A DNA stretch of 64,000 nt from Rotaria sp. Silwood1 (taxonomy: Eukaryota; Rotifera; Eurotatoria; Philodinida; Philodinidae), in the NCBI GenBank assembly GCA_905250075.1, contig CAJNOP010000001.1, positions 6,723,634 through 6,787,633 of the forward strand. The letters run 5' to 3'. How positions within the stretch are numbered: the first letter of the stretch is position 1; the number at the start of each line of letters is the position of its first letter. The notes beneath the pieces are model-generated. The model did not search any database and was not told where the DNA came from. It saw nothing but the letters and a program-made list of their open reading frames with translations. Shown here in pieces: positions 38,235 through 50,704 of the stretch. The translations under genes were made by a program, and so were the position numbers.

Positions 38235-40274
38235 TTATAAATCAACTTTTTTCATTTTATCACTATCATCATCATCCAAATTGATGTCACTAAGATCAAT
38301 GTCTTCAACAATATCTAATGTTCCATCTTGACCATCCCATGGTTCACTATCAATAATAGTTGGCAATTTTCCTTCAGCTACACCATTTAATGGTACAAGT
38401 GGACTGGTTAAACGACCAGCCGATAATTCTTTTAAAAATGAACTTATACCCATTTGACTGAATGCACCTTTTAAGACAACATATTTTCCTTTGCGTGCAT
38501 TAATAGCAACTTGTGCTGGATAACCAAAACCTCCAATACCAACGGAATCTTCAAGTTTTTGTTGACGAAATGCTTCAACCCATAACCAACCCCAACGATT
38601 ACGTTTATAATTTTCAGCAAAATTTTTTAACATTGTTAAATGTTCATTACGACATGCTGATTGACAATCAAGAATATTCGGTAAAAATGATATTATACAT
38701 AATTGTTTTTCTGCACAATTATCATCTAAAATAGCTTGATTTGTTATTTCAAGAACATCCGGTGCTGGAACATTTGCTTGAAATTTATCTAATGCCCATG
38801 CAACAATATCCTATTTGAAAAGAAAAATTGTATTTTGTTTTGTTTTGTTCATATGAATAAATAAATAATAACATACACTTGATGTGCGTCCACCATCATA
38901 TTCTTCAGCTTGACCATCTTTTCTACCAGATGGAAAAAATTTTATTGTTGGAAAACCTTGGACTCCATATCGTTGTGCCAATTGTGTATGAACAGTTGCA
39001 TCAACAACACCTAATTTTACTTTGCCTTTAAGCTCCGTTGCAGCACGAGCCCATTCGGGTGCTAAATTCTTGCAATCTATCAAACATATGCACATATATA
39101 TAATTTAGAAGAGATTATTCTACACTTAATACTTACGGCCACACCATGGAGCCACTAAAAAATAAAAATGAAAAATAATTATTAATTCAAATGTCAAAAG
39201 TTATTTTTATCAAAATTAATCTAACAAGAAAGTTTTCATTTCAAATAAGATTATAGATCGTTTCAATCTTTTATATATGTATACTGAAATCTTCGATCAT
39301 AGTAGCTAGGTACGTATGGAGCATCTATATTTTGCTAGATAGGTTATTTCCAAAAATTTTTATGTGTATTTAAAATGTCTGAATCAAATTTAACCAGATG
39401 CATACTAATCAAAAAGAAAATTACTTATTATGTTTTTCCTTGACATGTCAATTCGAATACATCTATTACGAAGATAAATTTTGAATAAAAATTACATGCT
39501 CGACTGATTTGTTATTAAATTTGAAAAAATAGCGAGCAAGGAAATCGAGTCTGACAGAAGTTAAATTATTGATCAAAAGAAAAAAAAACTTACTGAATTC
39601 AACAAGCCACATATCTTCCGAATCGATAACTATTGACTAGAAAAGAAAAAAACCGAGTTTAAAAACAAAAGTAATTCAATTTTGAAAAATAATTTACATC
39701 AAAATTACTATCTGTTAATTCAATTGTGTCTTTTTCTCCACTTCCGCTGCTACTACTTCCACCACTACTACCTCCAGTTCGTTTACCCAAACGTTCATTT
39801 GCAATCGTTCTTAATTGACTAAGAGCTTGTTCAACGATAGCATCAGCTGTTCGTCCACCTTGATAATTTGTTGGAGATCGTTTATTACTTCCAAATATTT
39901 TTATTGTTGGAAACCCTGATATTCCATATTGTTGACCGAGTGATTTATGTGTATCAGCATCAACAGCACCAATTTTAACACTACCTTTTAATGCTGTTGC
40001 AACACGTTTCCATTCGGGTGCTAAATTTTGACAATCTAAATTTTTCACAAAAAGAAAACAACAACCATTATAAAATGAAACTAACTCAATAAATTAGATA
40101 CTTACGACCACACCATGGTGCATAAAATTCTACAAACCATAAATCTGAACTTTGCATGACAAGACGATCAAAATTAGATGAATCAAGTTCAATAACATCA
40201 TCACTTGAACTGTAGAATCCATTTGTTGTAGAAACAAGAAAACCAATGATGAAAAAGGCTAAACAAGTATGCAT
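38235..40274 (-). CDS. PDIA6: Protein disulphide isomerase A6
   Basis: Six exons (40274-40106, 40035-39698, 39636-39594, 39154-39137, 39076-38877, 38810-38235) give 447 aa with all phases consistent. Order: signal peptide ([18 protein letters not shown]), thioredoxin domain a with the CGHC site ([14 protein letters not shown]), a Gly/Ser linker, domain a' ([33 protein letters not shown]), domain b ([18 protein letters not shown]) and an acidic tail ([13 protein letters not shown]). PDIA6 forms and rearranges disulphides in the ER. The C terminus is KVDL, a variant of KDEL-type retrieval signals. Exon 4 is only 18 bp and encodes the second active site. The start is 533 bp from the divergently transcribed malate dehydrogenase gene. 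Confidence 0.96.
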
Positions 40275-40765
40275 TTTTTATCTTATCTAGAATGTTAATT
40301 GAACGATGTAGAAATGAAATGAAAGGAGAGAAAAAGAGACTTGATGATCTAACTCTAATCCTATCAACCAACATTTGAATTACACGATCTTGTTTTCTCT
40401 TTCTCTTCATTATCTCTCTTCTATTCCCCAATCACGATTCAGCGCGTTTGACCGATGTCATGGACCTATGAAAAATAGTTTTCAAACCTCTACTATGATG
40501 TCATTAAGAAAACATACAAACATTTAAGGTTTTGAACATTAGCTTATTTAATTTTTCTGTATTAATTTAATTCGGAAAGAAAATCATTTAGCTTAAAGTC
40601 TACTTTTAAGACGTTGAGTGTAACATTTTTTATGATTGGTTAAATTTATATAGTCAACTCATAGATGTAAATAAACAAAACTAAATAATCTATATATAAT
40701 ATCCTGCATTGGAATAGGAAGATATTATCCATTTTACTTTTGGTTTTTATTTATTTATTTTTTTT

Positions 40766-40807
40766 CAGAAATTCGAATAGAACAAAAAGAAAACAAGCAG
40801 GAACAAG
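40766..40807 (+). promoter_or_regulatory. Splice acceptor-like 5' leader of the malate dehydrogenase gene
   Basis: A strong polypyrimidine tract ending TTTTTTTTCAG stands about 40 bp upstream of the ATG. It could end a 5' UTR intron or accept a trans-spliced leader. No upstream exon can be identified from sequence alone. Confidence 0.35.
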
Positions 40808-42089
40808 ATGAACAAAACTCCAATTTTACTTGGTTCACTTATTTCAAAAATTAGCCCCAATATTATTCGTTATGCATCAGCCGCAAGTGCATCAACAGCT
40901 GCTGTATGTTATCAATATTACTCTATCGTTAGTCTAAATTATGTTTTTTTTCTATTTTAGCAAAAAAAGGTCGCCGTTCTAGGTGCTAGCGGTGGTATTG
41001 GACAACCACTTTCTTTATTACTTAAATTAAGTCCATTGATCAGTGATTTATCACTTTATGATATTCAACATACAAAAGGTGTCGGTGCTGATCTTAGTCA
41101 TATTGAAACACGCACTAAGGTGAAAGCCTTTGTTGGTAAAAATGAATTATCTGATGCACTCAAAGGCATGGAACTTGTTCTTATTCCAGCCGGTGTACCA
41201 CGAAAACCAGGTAAAACTAAATTGTTTTATTTAATAAAAGTAAAAATTCTTTCTTTAAGGAATGACACGAGATGATTTATTCAATACAAATGCAACAATT
41301 GTTGCTGATCTTGTTTCTGCTTGTGCTAAAAATTGTCCACGAGCTGTCATTGCCATTATTGCAAATCCAGTTAATTCAACAGTTGTAATTGCATCGGAAA
41401 TTATGAAAGCACATAATGTTTACGATGAAAAAAAAGTTGTCGGTGTTACAACATTAGATGTTGTTCGTGCTGCAACATTTATTGCTGAAGCTAAAGTTTG
41501 TTTTTTGTTTTGACAAATCTTTGTGTTTTTTTTTAAATTTATTATTCTTTATGTAGGGTCTTGATCCAGCAAAAGTTAATGTTCCAGTTATTGGTGGTCA
41601 TTCAGGAAATACAATTATTCCATTACTTTCACAAACATCACCACCTGTTTCATTTTCTCAACAAGAATTAGAAGCTTTAACAACACGTATTCAAAATGCT
41701 GGAACAGAAGTTGTTGAAGCTAAAGCTGGAGCTGGTAGTGCAACATTATCAATGGCACATGCCGGTGCAAGATTTGCATTTGCTGTTCTTGAAGCTTTAA
41801 GTGGTAAAGAAGGCGTTGTTGAATGTGGTTATATAGCATCACGAGAAACAGAATTTAGTTATTTTGCTACACCACTTCTTTTTGGCGTATGTCTATTTCG
41901 TCGTTTGGATTTTATTTTTGAAACTTCTTTTTTTTTTGTTTTTAGCGTAATGGTGTTGAGCGCAGTATGGGTGTTGGCAAACTATCTGATTTTGAAAAGA
42001 AATTAATTGAAAAAGCCAAAAAAGAACTTAATGCAAACATTCAAAGTGGTGTTACATTTGCTAAGCAATATTTATCCAAAACGCAATGA
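40808..42089 (+). CDS. MDH2: Mitochondrial malate dehydrogenase
   Basis: Five exons (40808-40903, 40961-41210, 41260-41495, 41557-41886, 41946-42089) give 351 aa, close to the animal enzyme's 338. The N-terminal ~32 residues are a Ser/Ala-rich mitochondrial leader. Then: NAD-binding [20 protein letters not shown], substrate-binding [40 protein letters not shown], and [15 protein letters not shown] with the catalytic His. The C-terminal [19 protein letters not shown] matches the family. It oxidises malate to oxaloacetate with NAD+ in the TCA cycle. A poly(A) signal (AATAAA) lies near 42218, just before the next gene. Confidence 0.97.
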
Positions 42090-42312
42090 TTTCAATAGAG
42101 AAAAAAAAACTGGATTCTATCATAATTAATTTTCTTTTTTTTTGTTGTTGTTTTATCACTATAACCTAAGTCTAGCATTGACATCCATGCTTTGTCGTCT
42201 AGAGAGTAGCCCTTCAATAAAGAAAAAATAAGGAAACTATATTCAACACACTAGCGAAATCTTTTGATCTTTAGATTAAAATAAAAACTTTCAAAATAAA
42301 AGAATAATAAAA

Positions 42313-42671
42313 ATGGTACGATTAAATGTTGATCAAATGAGCCGTTATGTTAGTCCAGTTAATCCTGCTGCTTTTCCAACACTTAGTATAGTTTTATTGG
42401 GTACATTAAAAAAATCTGTAGAAATGGCTTGAAGTAATAAGTTTTATTTATTTAGGTATTGGCATATTTTTAATGTCATGGTTTTTTGTTTATGAAGTCA
42501 CGAGTACAAAATATACTCGAGATTGGAAAAAAGAAATTCTTATTGCTCTGTATGTTGTATTTTAATGTTTGTATGAAAATAATTGATGTATTATTTTATT
42601 TTAGTGTGGCATCAATTTTCCTTGGTTATGGTGGCCTGTTTCTTTTACTCTGGGTTGGAATATTTGTTTGA
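42313..42671 (+). CDS. TMEM258: TMEM258, oligosaccharyltransferase subunit
   Basis: Three exons (42313-42400, 42456-42549, 42605-42671) encode 82 aa; the vertebrate protein has 79. The signature is nearly unchanged: [14 protein letters not shown], then [19 protein letters not shown], then a C-terminal hydrophobic hairpin ([15 protein letters not shown]). It has two transmembrane segments and is a subunit of the ER oligosaccharyltransferase that N-glycosylates proteins. The gene begins 223 bp after the malate dehydrogenase stop, on the same strand. Confidence 0.97.
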
Positions 42672-44484
42672 ATACGTATGAAAGAATGACTAATTGTTGA
42701 AACATGAAATCTTATGGTTGTTTTTTTTTCTTCTTCTGTTTATTATATGAGTCGATTCATTTGTTGTTATTATTTTGGGCTTGTTGATCATCGTGTTTTT
42801 TTTTCTAATTTAAAACAAAGTCTTATTACCTGTTTAAAGCAAAAAAAAATTTCTCGTGACTTTTAGATTATTAAAAAACAAAAAAAAAATCATTTTTGTT
42901 TTAATGTATATATTAAACAAACTGTACATATTCAATGAAAAGGTATGTAATTGACTTAATCAATATAGATCATCAAACGATGTTATTTCTTGGAGTGGCA
43001 GCGCCACTAAGAAGTCAAGCCCTTTTAACAATGCTGATCCCGCGTCCGAAAAACTTTGAGAGTTGTTGCTAAGGATACTCCTACAGATGGGCTGAGAAGG
43101 GTTGAGCCCCTCATGACTAAGATTCTGACTCCATTACTAGTCTTTTGGTTGTTCAAAAGATGAATTGTTTATTTTTTTCTTTCTAAATAAATATAGATGG
43201 AATAAATCACTTGCTAAAACATGTTTGTTTCATTTTTCAAGACAAACATTGATGAAGAGGAAAAAAAAACGGCAGCTGGTTGTATGAGAAAAAGGAAGAG
43301 AGAAAACATAACATACTTTGGTCTCTAGAGGTTAACAGAGTGTATTTTAATAAAGAAGCATCTGATGAAACATTTTTTTTTCATATGTTCACATCACGCC
43401 TTATAAACGTGACTAGATCGGGACAAGCAAAAGGAGAGAACAATAATAAATGGGTGATCAGTAAAGAAAATGAATAAACTATCATTTGCACATACATCAG
43501 TTAATGTATATACGTCTATGTCTACTATTGACCTTATCTCAATGGACATAATTTAATTTATATATAGATTGACATTTTGTATATTTTGTTTCATAGAAAA
43601 ATAAATAAGATTTTTTTTATTTAGTTTGTTTTCATTTTATGGTATTTTTGTCAAAATAGGTTTATTGACATTTAGACAAGTTTTATTTTTCCGTTGACGT
43701 ACAACTTTACTTTATCTTTTTTTTATTTGTCAAAAGATTGACAAATGATCAAAATAGAGTATAAAGAAAAAAGGAAAAAGAGCAATATATTAACATTAGC
43801 CTTGAGAACCCTTATATAGAGCTCGATCCATTTAAGTGCATTCTTTTAGTACTGATGTAATATGTCGTACGTATTTCTTCTTCTATTCTTTCTTTCAGTT
43901 ACGATTGGTCTTCTTGATTTTGTTTCTTCTCTATGAGTACAACTAACTTAGGATGTTTTGTGATATTAATATACTTGAATCTAAAGAGAATATGAAAGAA
44001 AAAATGTGAATATAAGTCATCATCACATGATGGTGTTTTTTTCTTTGCTTGTTCTTCTCGATTTTTTTTCTCATTCTTTCTATATGTAGCATGCGCTCAG
44101 CTGCTGACTGATTGTGTCGCGTTATCGGTATTCTACGCACACAAACGCACATGAGACAACGTATAAGCTACATCATTGGGGTCGTTGATAATTGCGCGCC
44201 TGGCTTTATAGAGAGAAAAGGTGACCTGTATATATTTCATATAGATGAAGAATATTGAATTGATGAATGCATATACATCAATAAACTACTATTGCATCAT
44301 TTTTCGCCTCGCTTTTTTTTTAATCCAAGTCTCCATCGTAAAATATTATTTTTCTTTCTTTCTGATTGTATTTCATCATCATAAATTTAACTATAACTGT
44401 TTTGATTTTTAGACGACAAATTATTTTTTAACTATTGTATATGATTTAAATTAATAAAACAAAAATAATTAAGAAGAATTAAAA
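42672..44484. other. Intergenic region between TMEM258 and ULK
   Basis: 1.8 kb. Mostly poly-T/A and T/C-rich sequence. A less AT-rich patch (43000-43140) contains the hairpin GTGGCAGCGCCAC and TCAAGCCC..GGGTTGAG complementarity, possibly a repeat remnant. No gene seen. The ULK promoter should lie here. Confidence 0.5.
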
Positions 44485-47400
44485 ATGCCTGAAACAATTG
44501 GTGATTATCAATATAGCAAACGAGATTTAATTGGACATGGTGCTTTTGCTATTGTATTTCTCGGTCATTCAAAAAGTGTATGTGATTAAAATGAATATTT
44601 CTGTTTTTTTTTTGTTCTATATATTTTTTTATTAAATGTTTTAAAGAATCCTGAGCAACAAGTGGCTATTAAACAGATAACAAAAAAACAATTAGCTAAA
44701 TCACAAAGTTTATTAGAAAAAGAAATTAAGATTCTCAAAGTAAAAAAAATTAAAAGAATCTTTTTCTTTTTAAGTTGATTTTTATTTCTAGGAATTAACT
44801 AAACTTAAACATGAAAATTTAGTTGCTCTACTTGATTGCAAAGTAAAACTAACAAAAAAATGTTTTTATTTGTATTATGATTTTTTTTTCCTAATAGGAA
44901 TCTCAAAACAATGTTTATCTTGTAATGGAGGTTTGTGTTTATAATTTTCTTTTTGTATTTATTTGTATTCAATGAGTTTTGTTTTTTCGATTCAATTTAG
45001 TTTTGTAATGGGGGTGATTTAGCTGATTATCTTCAATCAAGACAAACACTGAGTGAAGATACAATTGCTATTTTCTTTCGACAAATTTGTGAGAAATTAT
45101 TAATTGTCTAATTAATTTGAAATTTAATTAATTGTTTTAGCCGCTGCTATTCGTGCTTGTCATGAACATAATGTTGTAAGTATTTCTTCATTTAAGAAAA
45201 ACAAAATATTATATTTATTTTTCAAGGTTCATCGAGATTTAAAACCACAAAATATTCTTTTATCGCATCCAGATAAAAATAATCAACGTGTACAAGATAT
45301 TATATTAAAAATAGCCGATTTTGGTTTTGCTAGATTTTTATCTGATGGTGTTATGGCTGGAACATTATGTGGTTCTCCAATGTATATGGCACCGGAAGTT
45401 ATTCGATCATTACAATATGATGGAAAAGCTGATTTATGGTCAATTGGTACAATTATGTATCAATGTTTAACAGGCAAAGCACCATTTCAAGCACAAACGC
45501 CACAAGCACTTAAACAATTTTATGAAAGAAATGTTAATTTAGCACCATCGTAAGTTTATTTTAATATTTGTTTTTTTTTTGATACATTGATTACTTAATG
45601 GTTTTAGCATTCCACCGTCAACTTCACGAGAATTAACAGATTTAATTGTAAGAATTTTAAAAAGAAATCCAAAAGAACGTATTGATTATGAAGATTTTTT
45701 TAATCATCCATTTTTAATAAAAAGTAAATACAAAGAAAAAATAAAATAAATTTATTTATTTATTTATTTATTCAAATAATTTAAATTAGGTCAGCCTGTA
45801 CCAATATCATCAGGACGAACACAAGCATCAAGTATGAGTATTATTAGTTCATCACCATTACGTGAAGGAATTTTATCTCAAGGACAAGATTTCGTAAGTT
45901 TTATAGGGATACTTTCTTGAAGAAAAACAAAAATTTTATTATTTCTTTTTTCTCAATAAGGATTTAACGATTCCTCGGCAATTTAGCCGTCAGATTGATC
46001 CAATTCCTGAATATGAACCAGATGTTGTACCAATTACATTGCCAACACCAACACAATCAACAAATAATAAGCGTCGTTCACCATCACCAAATCCTGTAAA
46101 TAATCCTGTTCCAATAATAAATACAAATAAATCAATAGCTAAAATTACATCAAATCCATTAATACCAGTATCAACAAAACCAGATGATTTTGTATTTATA
46201 CCTGAACATATTACTATTGAAAAAAGTCTTCCGACAGGTTCGAAACTATTTGAAAATAATTTATTATAATATATATATGTATGTGTTGTTTCTTTTAGGT
46301 AATCATACATCATTTGCTCAACTTTCAAGAGAAAAACGTCTTATAAAAGAACAACATCGTACATTATCTGAAGGAGTTTTGTAAGTTATTTTGTTATAAA
46401 AAAAATATATAAAATAAATATTCTTTTTATTTTTTACAGATGTTCAAAGGAAATATCATCACAACGTCCAGATAATCTCGCATTAATGGCTATTGAAAAT
46501 ACAACTACAGTAAAAGATACTCGGGCTTCCAATATTACTCAACCAATACCAGTTCCATCACAAATTCATAATTATGAAAAAATGCAAGAATCAAGAGATC
46601 GTACGAAAAGTGTTGGTGCTGCATCAGCTGGTAGTCCAAATAGTAGTCCATATGATGGTATATCTAATTAAAATTTTCATAATAAGTTTCTTTAAGTTTT
46701 TTTTAATCTTAATTAGATCGTCGAGCATCATTAGATCGTCTTCGTCAAGCAAGTATTGTGTCATCGAGTTCGGATTTAGCTAATTCAATTAGTCCACCTG
46801 CTGTACGATTTACTGTTGATACTACAATTGTATCAGCAAATCCATTTAGTTTAGTACCATCAACACGTCGAACAAGTAATTTATATTTCAATATAATTAA
46901 AATTAAAAACCTTTTTTTTCTAATTTAAGATACAACACCACCACCATCACAAACAATTCAACAATCAGCATCAAATTCAAGTCTTGTACAACAACAAAAT
47001 TCAAAATTAGTTATTGATACATCACCACTTAAATCACGACAAAAATTAACTGATATCGATAGTAACTATTCATTGATTTTTTTTTTGCATTATATTCATT
47101 GAAATATTTCTTGTCAGTTCCACATGATCGATTCTTTGAACAAGAAAATAATACTGGATTTTTTACAACAAATATCGATCAACAAACAACAGCAGGACAA
47201 ATTCGTCGTCAACGTGTAACTTCTATGTTTGGTGATACACAACCTGAAGGTCGTTATTATGAACCACAAAAAATTACAGATGATGCATTAATGGATGTAT
47301 GTAGACAGTTTTTTTGCGAACAGAAAAATAAATTTTATTTATTTTGTTTTCTTAATCCTTGCAGAATGAGCATCATGATACATTAAATAAACTTGAATTT

Positions 47401-48599
47401 ATTCTTCAATTAGTTGAATATATATTAAATTTAGCTACTTCACGTACAAGTTTATTAACAGAATCATTAAGTTTAAATAATAAGAACAATAATAATAATT
47501 TACCACGACCTAAAATGGATCGTCTTAGTCATGTTGATAATTTATATAAACGTGCTGAACAATTAACACTTTATGTTAAAGCAATGCATTTTCTTAGTTC
47601 AGCTATGTGTCTTGCTCGGTAAGTAAATTATACTGTTTCAAATTTGTTTTTCCTTACACTTTAATATTTTCTTCATTTTAGTGATACACTCAAATCTGGA
47701 AAATTACATTCAACAGCTAATGTTCGGTAAGGAATTATTTTCGATGTGTATAAAATAGATAATAAAATTTGATTCTGTAAAAATGTTTGGATTTTTAAGT
47801 GTATTATTATAATAAATAAGATAATGTTTTTCATTGTTAAGTTACTTTTTCTTATCTTGGCGATTTCGGGTACTAAGTTATTTTTAATTTTTATTATAAA
47901 TTTTAGTATTTATGTTAATAACAATAGAAAAGAATAAAAGTTTAAATAAATTTCAATAGCTTTCTCTCTCGACCTCTGCATCTCAGATATTATGAGTATG
48001 TAATACGAAATCTAATAAATATTTAACTTTCAGACGAGACCATTTGAATCTTGTTAATCTTATTTAAATATGCATAGTAGTGACCACCTCTAATCTTTCT
48101 CTCCGAATGATTAACATACAAATTTTTTAACGAAGACTTTTTTCACATGGTTTTTTTTTATAGAAATGCTGTTAGTGATCTGAATAATAAATATAAACAT
48201 TGTTTAATAATGTGTAAACAATTAAGTACACAAGAAGAATTATTAACACACGATGAAATGAAAGGTGTTACATTAACAGCCGATAAATTGCTTTACTTAC
48301 ATGCAATCGATCTCTGTTTAAATGCAGCTAGTTTAGAATTTTTTGGTAAAGCTCAAGAAGTAAGAAAATAATTCATTTTTGTTTGTTTTTAAAAACCTAG
48401 TTATTTCTTTTTTTATTTTTCGTAGTGTATTGGACCATATACTCAAGCCCAAGTTTTATTTCATAGTCTAAGTCAACAAGCAACAACTGATTGTGATCGA
48501 TCAATATTACGACAATATCGTGAAGCAGTCGAACGACGTTTACATTGTCTTCAAAATCAGGGACTTGTTGTGCTCAATGAGCCGTCGAGCACTTCTTAA
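44485..48599 (+). CDS. ULK1: ULK1/2 (unc-51/Atg1) autophagy kinase
   Basis: Nineteen exons join in phase to 883 aa: 44485-44577, 44647-44739, 44792-44842, 44898-44930, 45001-45088, 45141-45175, 45227-45549, 45608-45723, 45790-45893, 45961-46237, 46299-46380, 46440-46657, 46717-46875, 46930-47061, 47118-47296, 47365-47618, 47682-47726, 48164-48359, 48426-48599. The kinase domain shows [49 protein letters not shown] and [19 protein letters not shown] Ser/Pro-rich disordered middle follows, then the helical EAT domain (from about 47365) that binds ATG13 and membranes. Known role: starts autophagosome formation; also axon growth. One donor (GTTCGA at 46238) is weak. Confidence 0.95.
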
Positions 48600-49253
48600 T
48601 GTTTATATCAACGTTTGTGTGTTTCTGTTTATTCATTATGTATCTCTAGTCACTATATGTGTATATTTGTGTGTCTGTAGATCTGTTATTGTTGTATGTC
48701 ATTAAAGAAAACACAAATACAAAATGACAAACAACAATGAACGAGAACATGTCTATTAAAACAGTAGAACAATTTAAAAGAGAGAGAGAGATCGTTTAAA
48801 TAAATAAATATGTGTATATGTAAAGATTTAGCCGATTCGCAAAAAAATGAAAATGTATGTTTGTATATTTAAAATAAAATCCTTCTTGTATGTCGTTTCT
48901 TTGAATTGAGCTATTCATTTTCTATACTTTATTTTCAATATTTCTCTCGTTCAGATTTATCGATGTATTTCTATTCAGTCTGGTCTGTCCTTTACTGTGA
49001 TTAGTCGATTTCACTTTTTTTTTCTTGTACATTTATTCTATATATATATATGTATGTATGTATTTATGTCCGTGCTGGGTTTAATGCCTTTCTCTTTTTA
49101 ATATTCAATTAATATTGCATGTTATTTGTCTGTATTGAACTATTGGCCTCAATTTTTTTTTTCTTTTCTATGACTTTGACGATTTCAAGCAAGAAACAAG
49201 CCACTTTAATATATTTGACATGTAACTGTTTTTTTTTCTTCTGTAGATGGGAT
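48600..49253. other. Spacer between ULK and sarcoglycan genes
   Basis: ULK 3' flank with AATAAA-type signals around 48800-48880, then a T-rich stretch. TTTCTTCTGTAG ends at 49246, eight bases before the next start codon, and looks like a splice acceptor. Confidence 0.5.
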
Positions 49254-50423
49254 ATGGATGATATGCAAAGAGAACATGTTAGAACAACGAAAACTATCTC
49301 CGTTGGAATATATGGATGGAGAAAACGTTGTTTATATTGTCTTTTAATTTTTTTAACATTAGTTGTTGTTATTAATGTATGTTTAACATTTTGGTTATCA
49401 ATCGCTTTAGGCCTTCATTGGGTTTGTTTTATTGAATAATTATATTTATATAATGATTTTAGTAATTTCTACATGAATATTATAGGGAAGTATTGGACCT
49501 ATTTCAATATTTAAAAGCCATGTTATATTTCGATCACCAGTTGTATTTAAAGATGGACTTATTGCAAATAAAATTTCTAGTGGTGATCAAGTTAGAATGA
49601 TATTTAAAAAAACAAAAAAGATTTGATTTAAATATTCGTTTGTTTTATTTTTACTTTATAGTCATTAAGTATTCAATCGGATAAAAGTGTGCATATTCAA
49701 AGTGGACCAGAACACAAAAATTCAAGATTGACAATTGGTAACAATTTTGATTTTTTCGAAAGAGAATTTCTTTTTAATGACTGAATTCGTTTCCTATGAT
49801 GAAATTTAGATCAAAATGGAATTCATGCTAATTGTGAACAATTTCAAATAAATGATCGAACTGGTTCGAAACTTGTCTCTATTGATTCATCACAAATTCA
49901 AGTTTATACTGATGATCTATCGATGATTTCTGGTATGATGAATTAATAAATAAATTCTATACTTAGTATTTTATTGTAGAGAAAAAACGATGGGAACTTC
50001 CAAATTTAATAACAAATTCAATTACTTCAGATAAGAATTTAAGGTAGGTTAGAGTTAAATCGATCATAGCACTGTAATTTGTCTTTATTTAGTTTATCAG
50101 CAGATGAAGGTCGATTAATACTATCATCTAACAGTAATATTGATATATCTGCTAAACAAACACTTGACTTTGTTGCTAATGATATTATTATCAAGGCACA
50201 TACGGTAAATAAGACATATTGGTAAATATTGTTTTATATTTAGTTTAATTAGATTCGTCTTCAAAATGAGCATATTTATTTTGAAAAATTACGTTTTTTC
50301 GATCGTACTAAAGCACCAATAGTTGCTCGTAGTTCTCAATCTTATTCTGTATGCATTTGCGAAAATGGTCTTGTCTTTGCTGCGATTGATTGTCGTCAAC
50401 ATGCATTTGATTGTCGTGAATGA
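49254..50423 (+). CDS. Sarcoglycan of the gamma/delta/zeta type
   Basis: Seven exons (49254-49421, 49486-49590, 49662-49737, 49810-49932, 49980-50043, 50093-50204, 50253-50423) give 272 aa. It is a type II membrane protein: a short cytosolic head with the family motif VGIYGWRKRCLYCLLI, then one transmembrane segment (residues about 25-48), then an extracellular region with beta-helix-like repeats. The C-terminal cysteines (CICENGLVF...C...C) match the conserved cluster of gamma/delta sarcoglycans. These form part of the dystrophin complex in muscle membranes. The start was chosen at MDDMQ; an AG acceptor sits just upstream, so a non-coding first exon or trans-spliced leader is likely. The poly(A) signal near 50636 is only about 70 bp before the next gene. 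Confidence 0.92.
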
Positions 50424-50704
50424 TAGATATATAGCTCTGATATTTGTAATTTTCCTTCATTTTTCTATGCATTTATTGAAAAACACAAATATCAACATTT
50501 TTCTTCTGTTATCATTTTTCTGTTGTTCTTTAAAAGTATTCTCAGGCAGTATTTTATGATAATATGTTCGATAATTAGTCATTTTTTAAAAAATACAATT
50601 TAATATTTGTGTGTAATGTTTTTTTTTCTTGATAATTAATAAAACTATATATGTTGTATCAATGTTTTAAAATTAAAAACAATACCTACAAACATCTTAG
50701 ATAA

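Noticed and set aside
43000..43140. Possible tRNA or SINE (a GC-richer patch with hairpin potential)
   Set aside because: No convincing A and B box pair or cloverleaf could be drawn.
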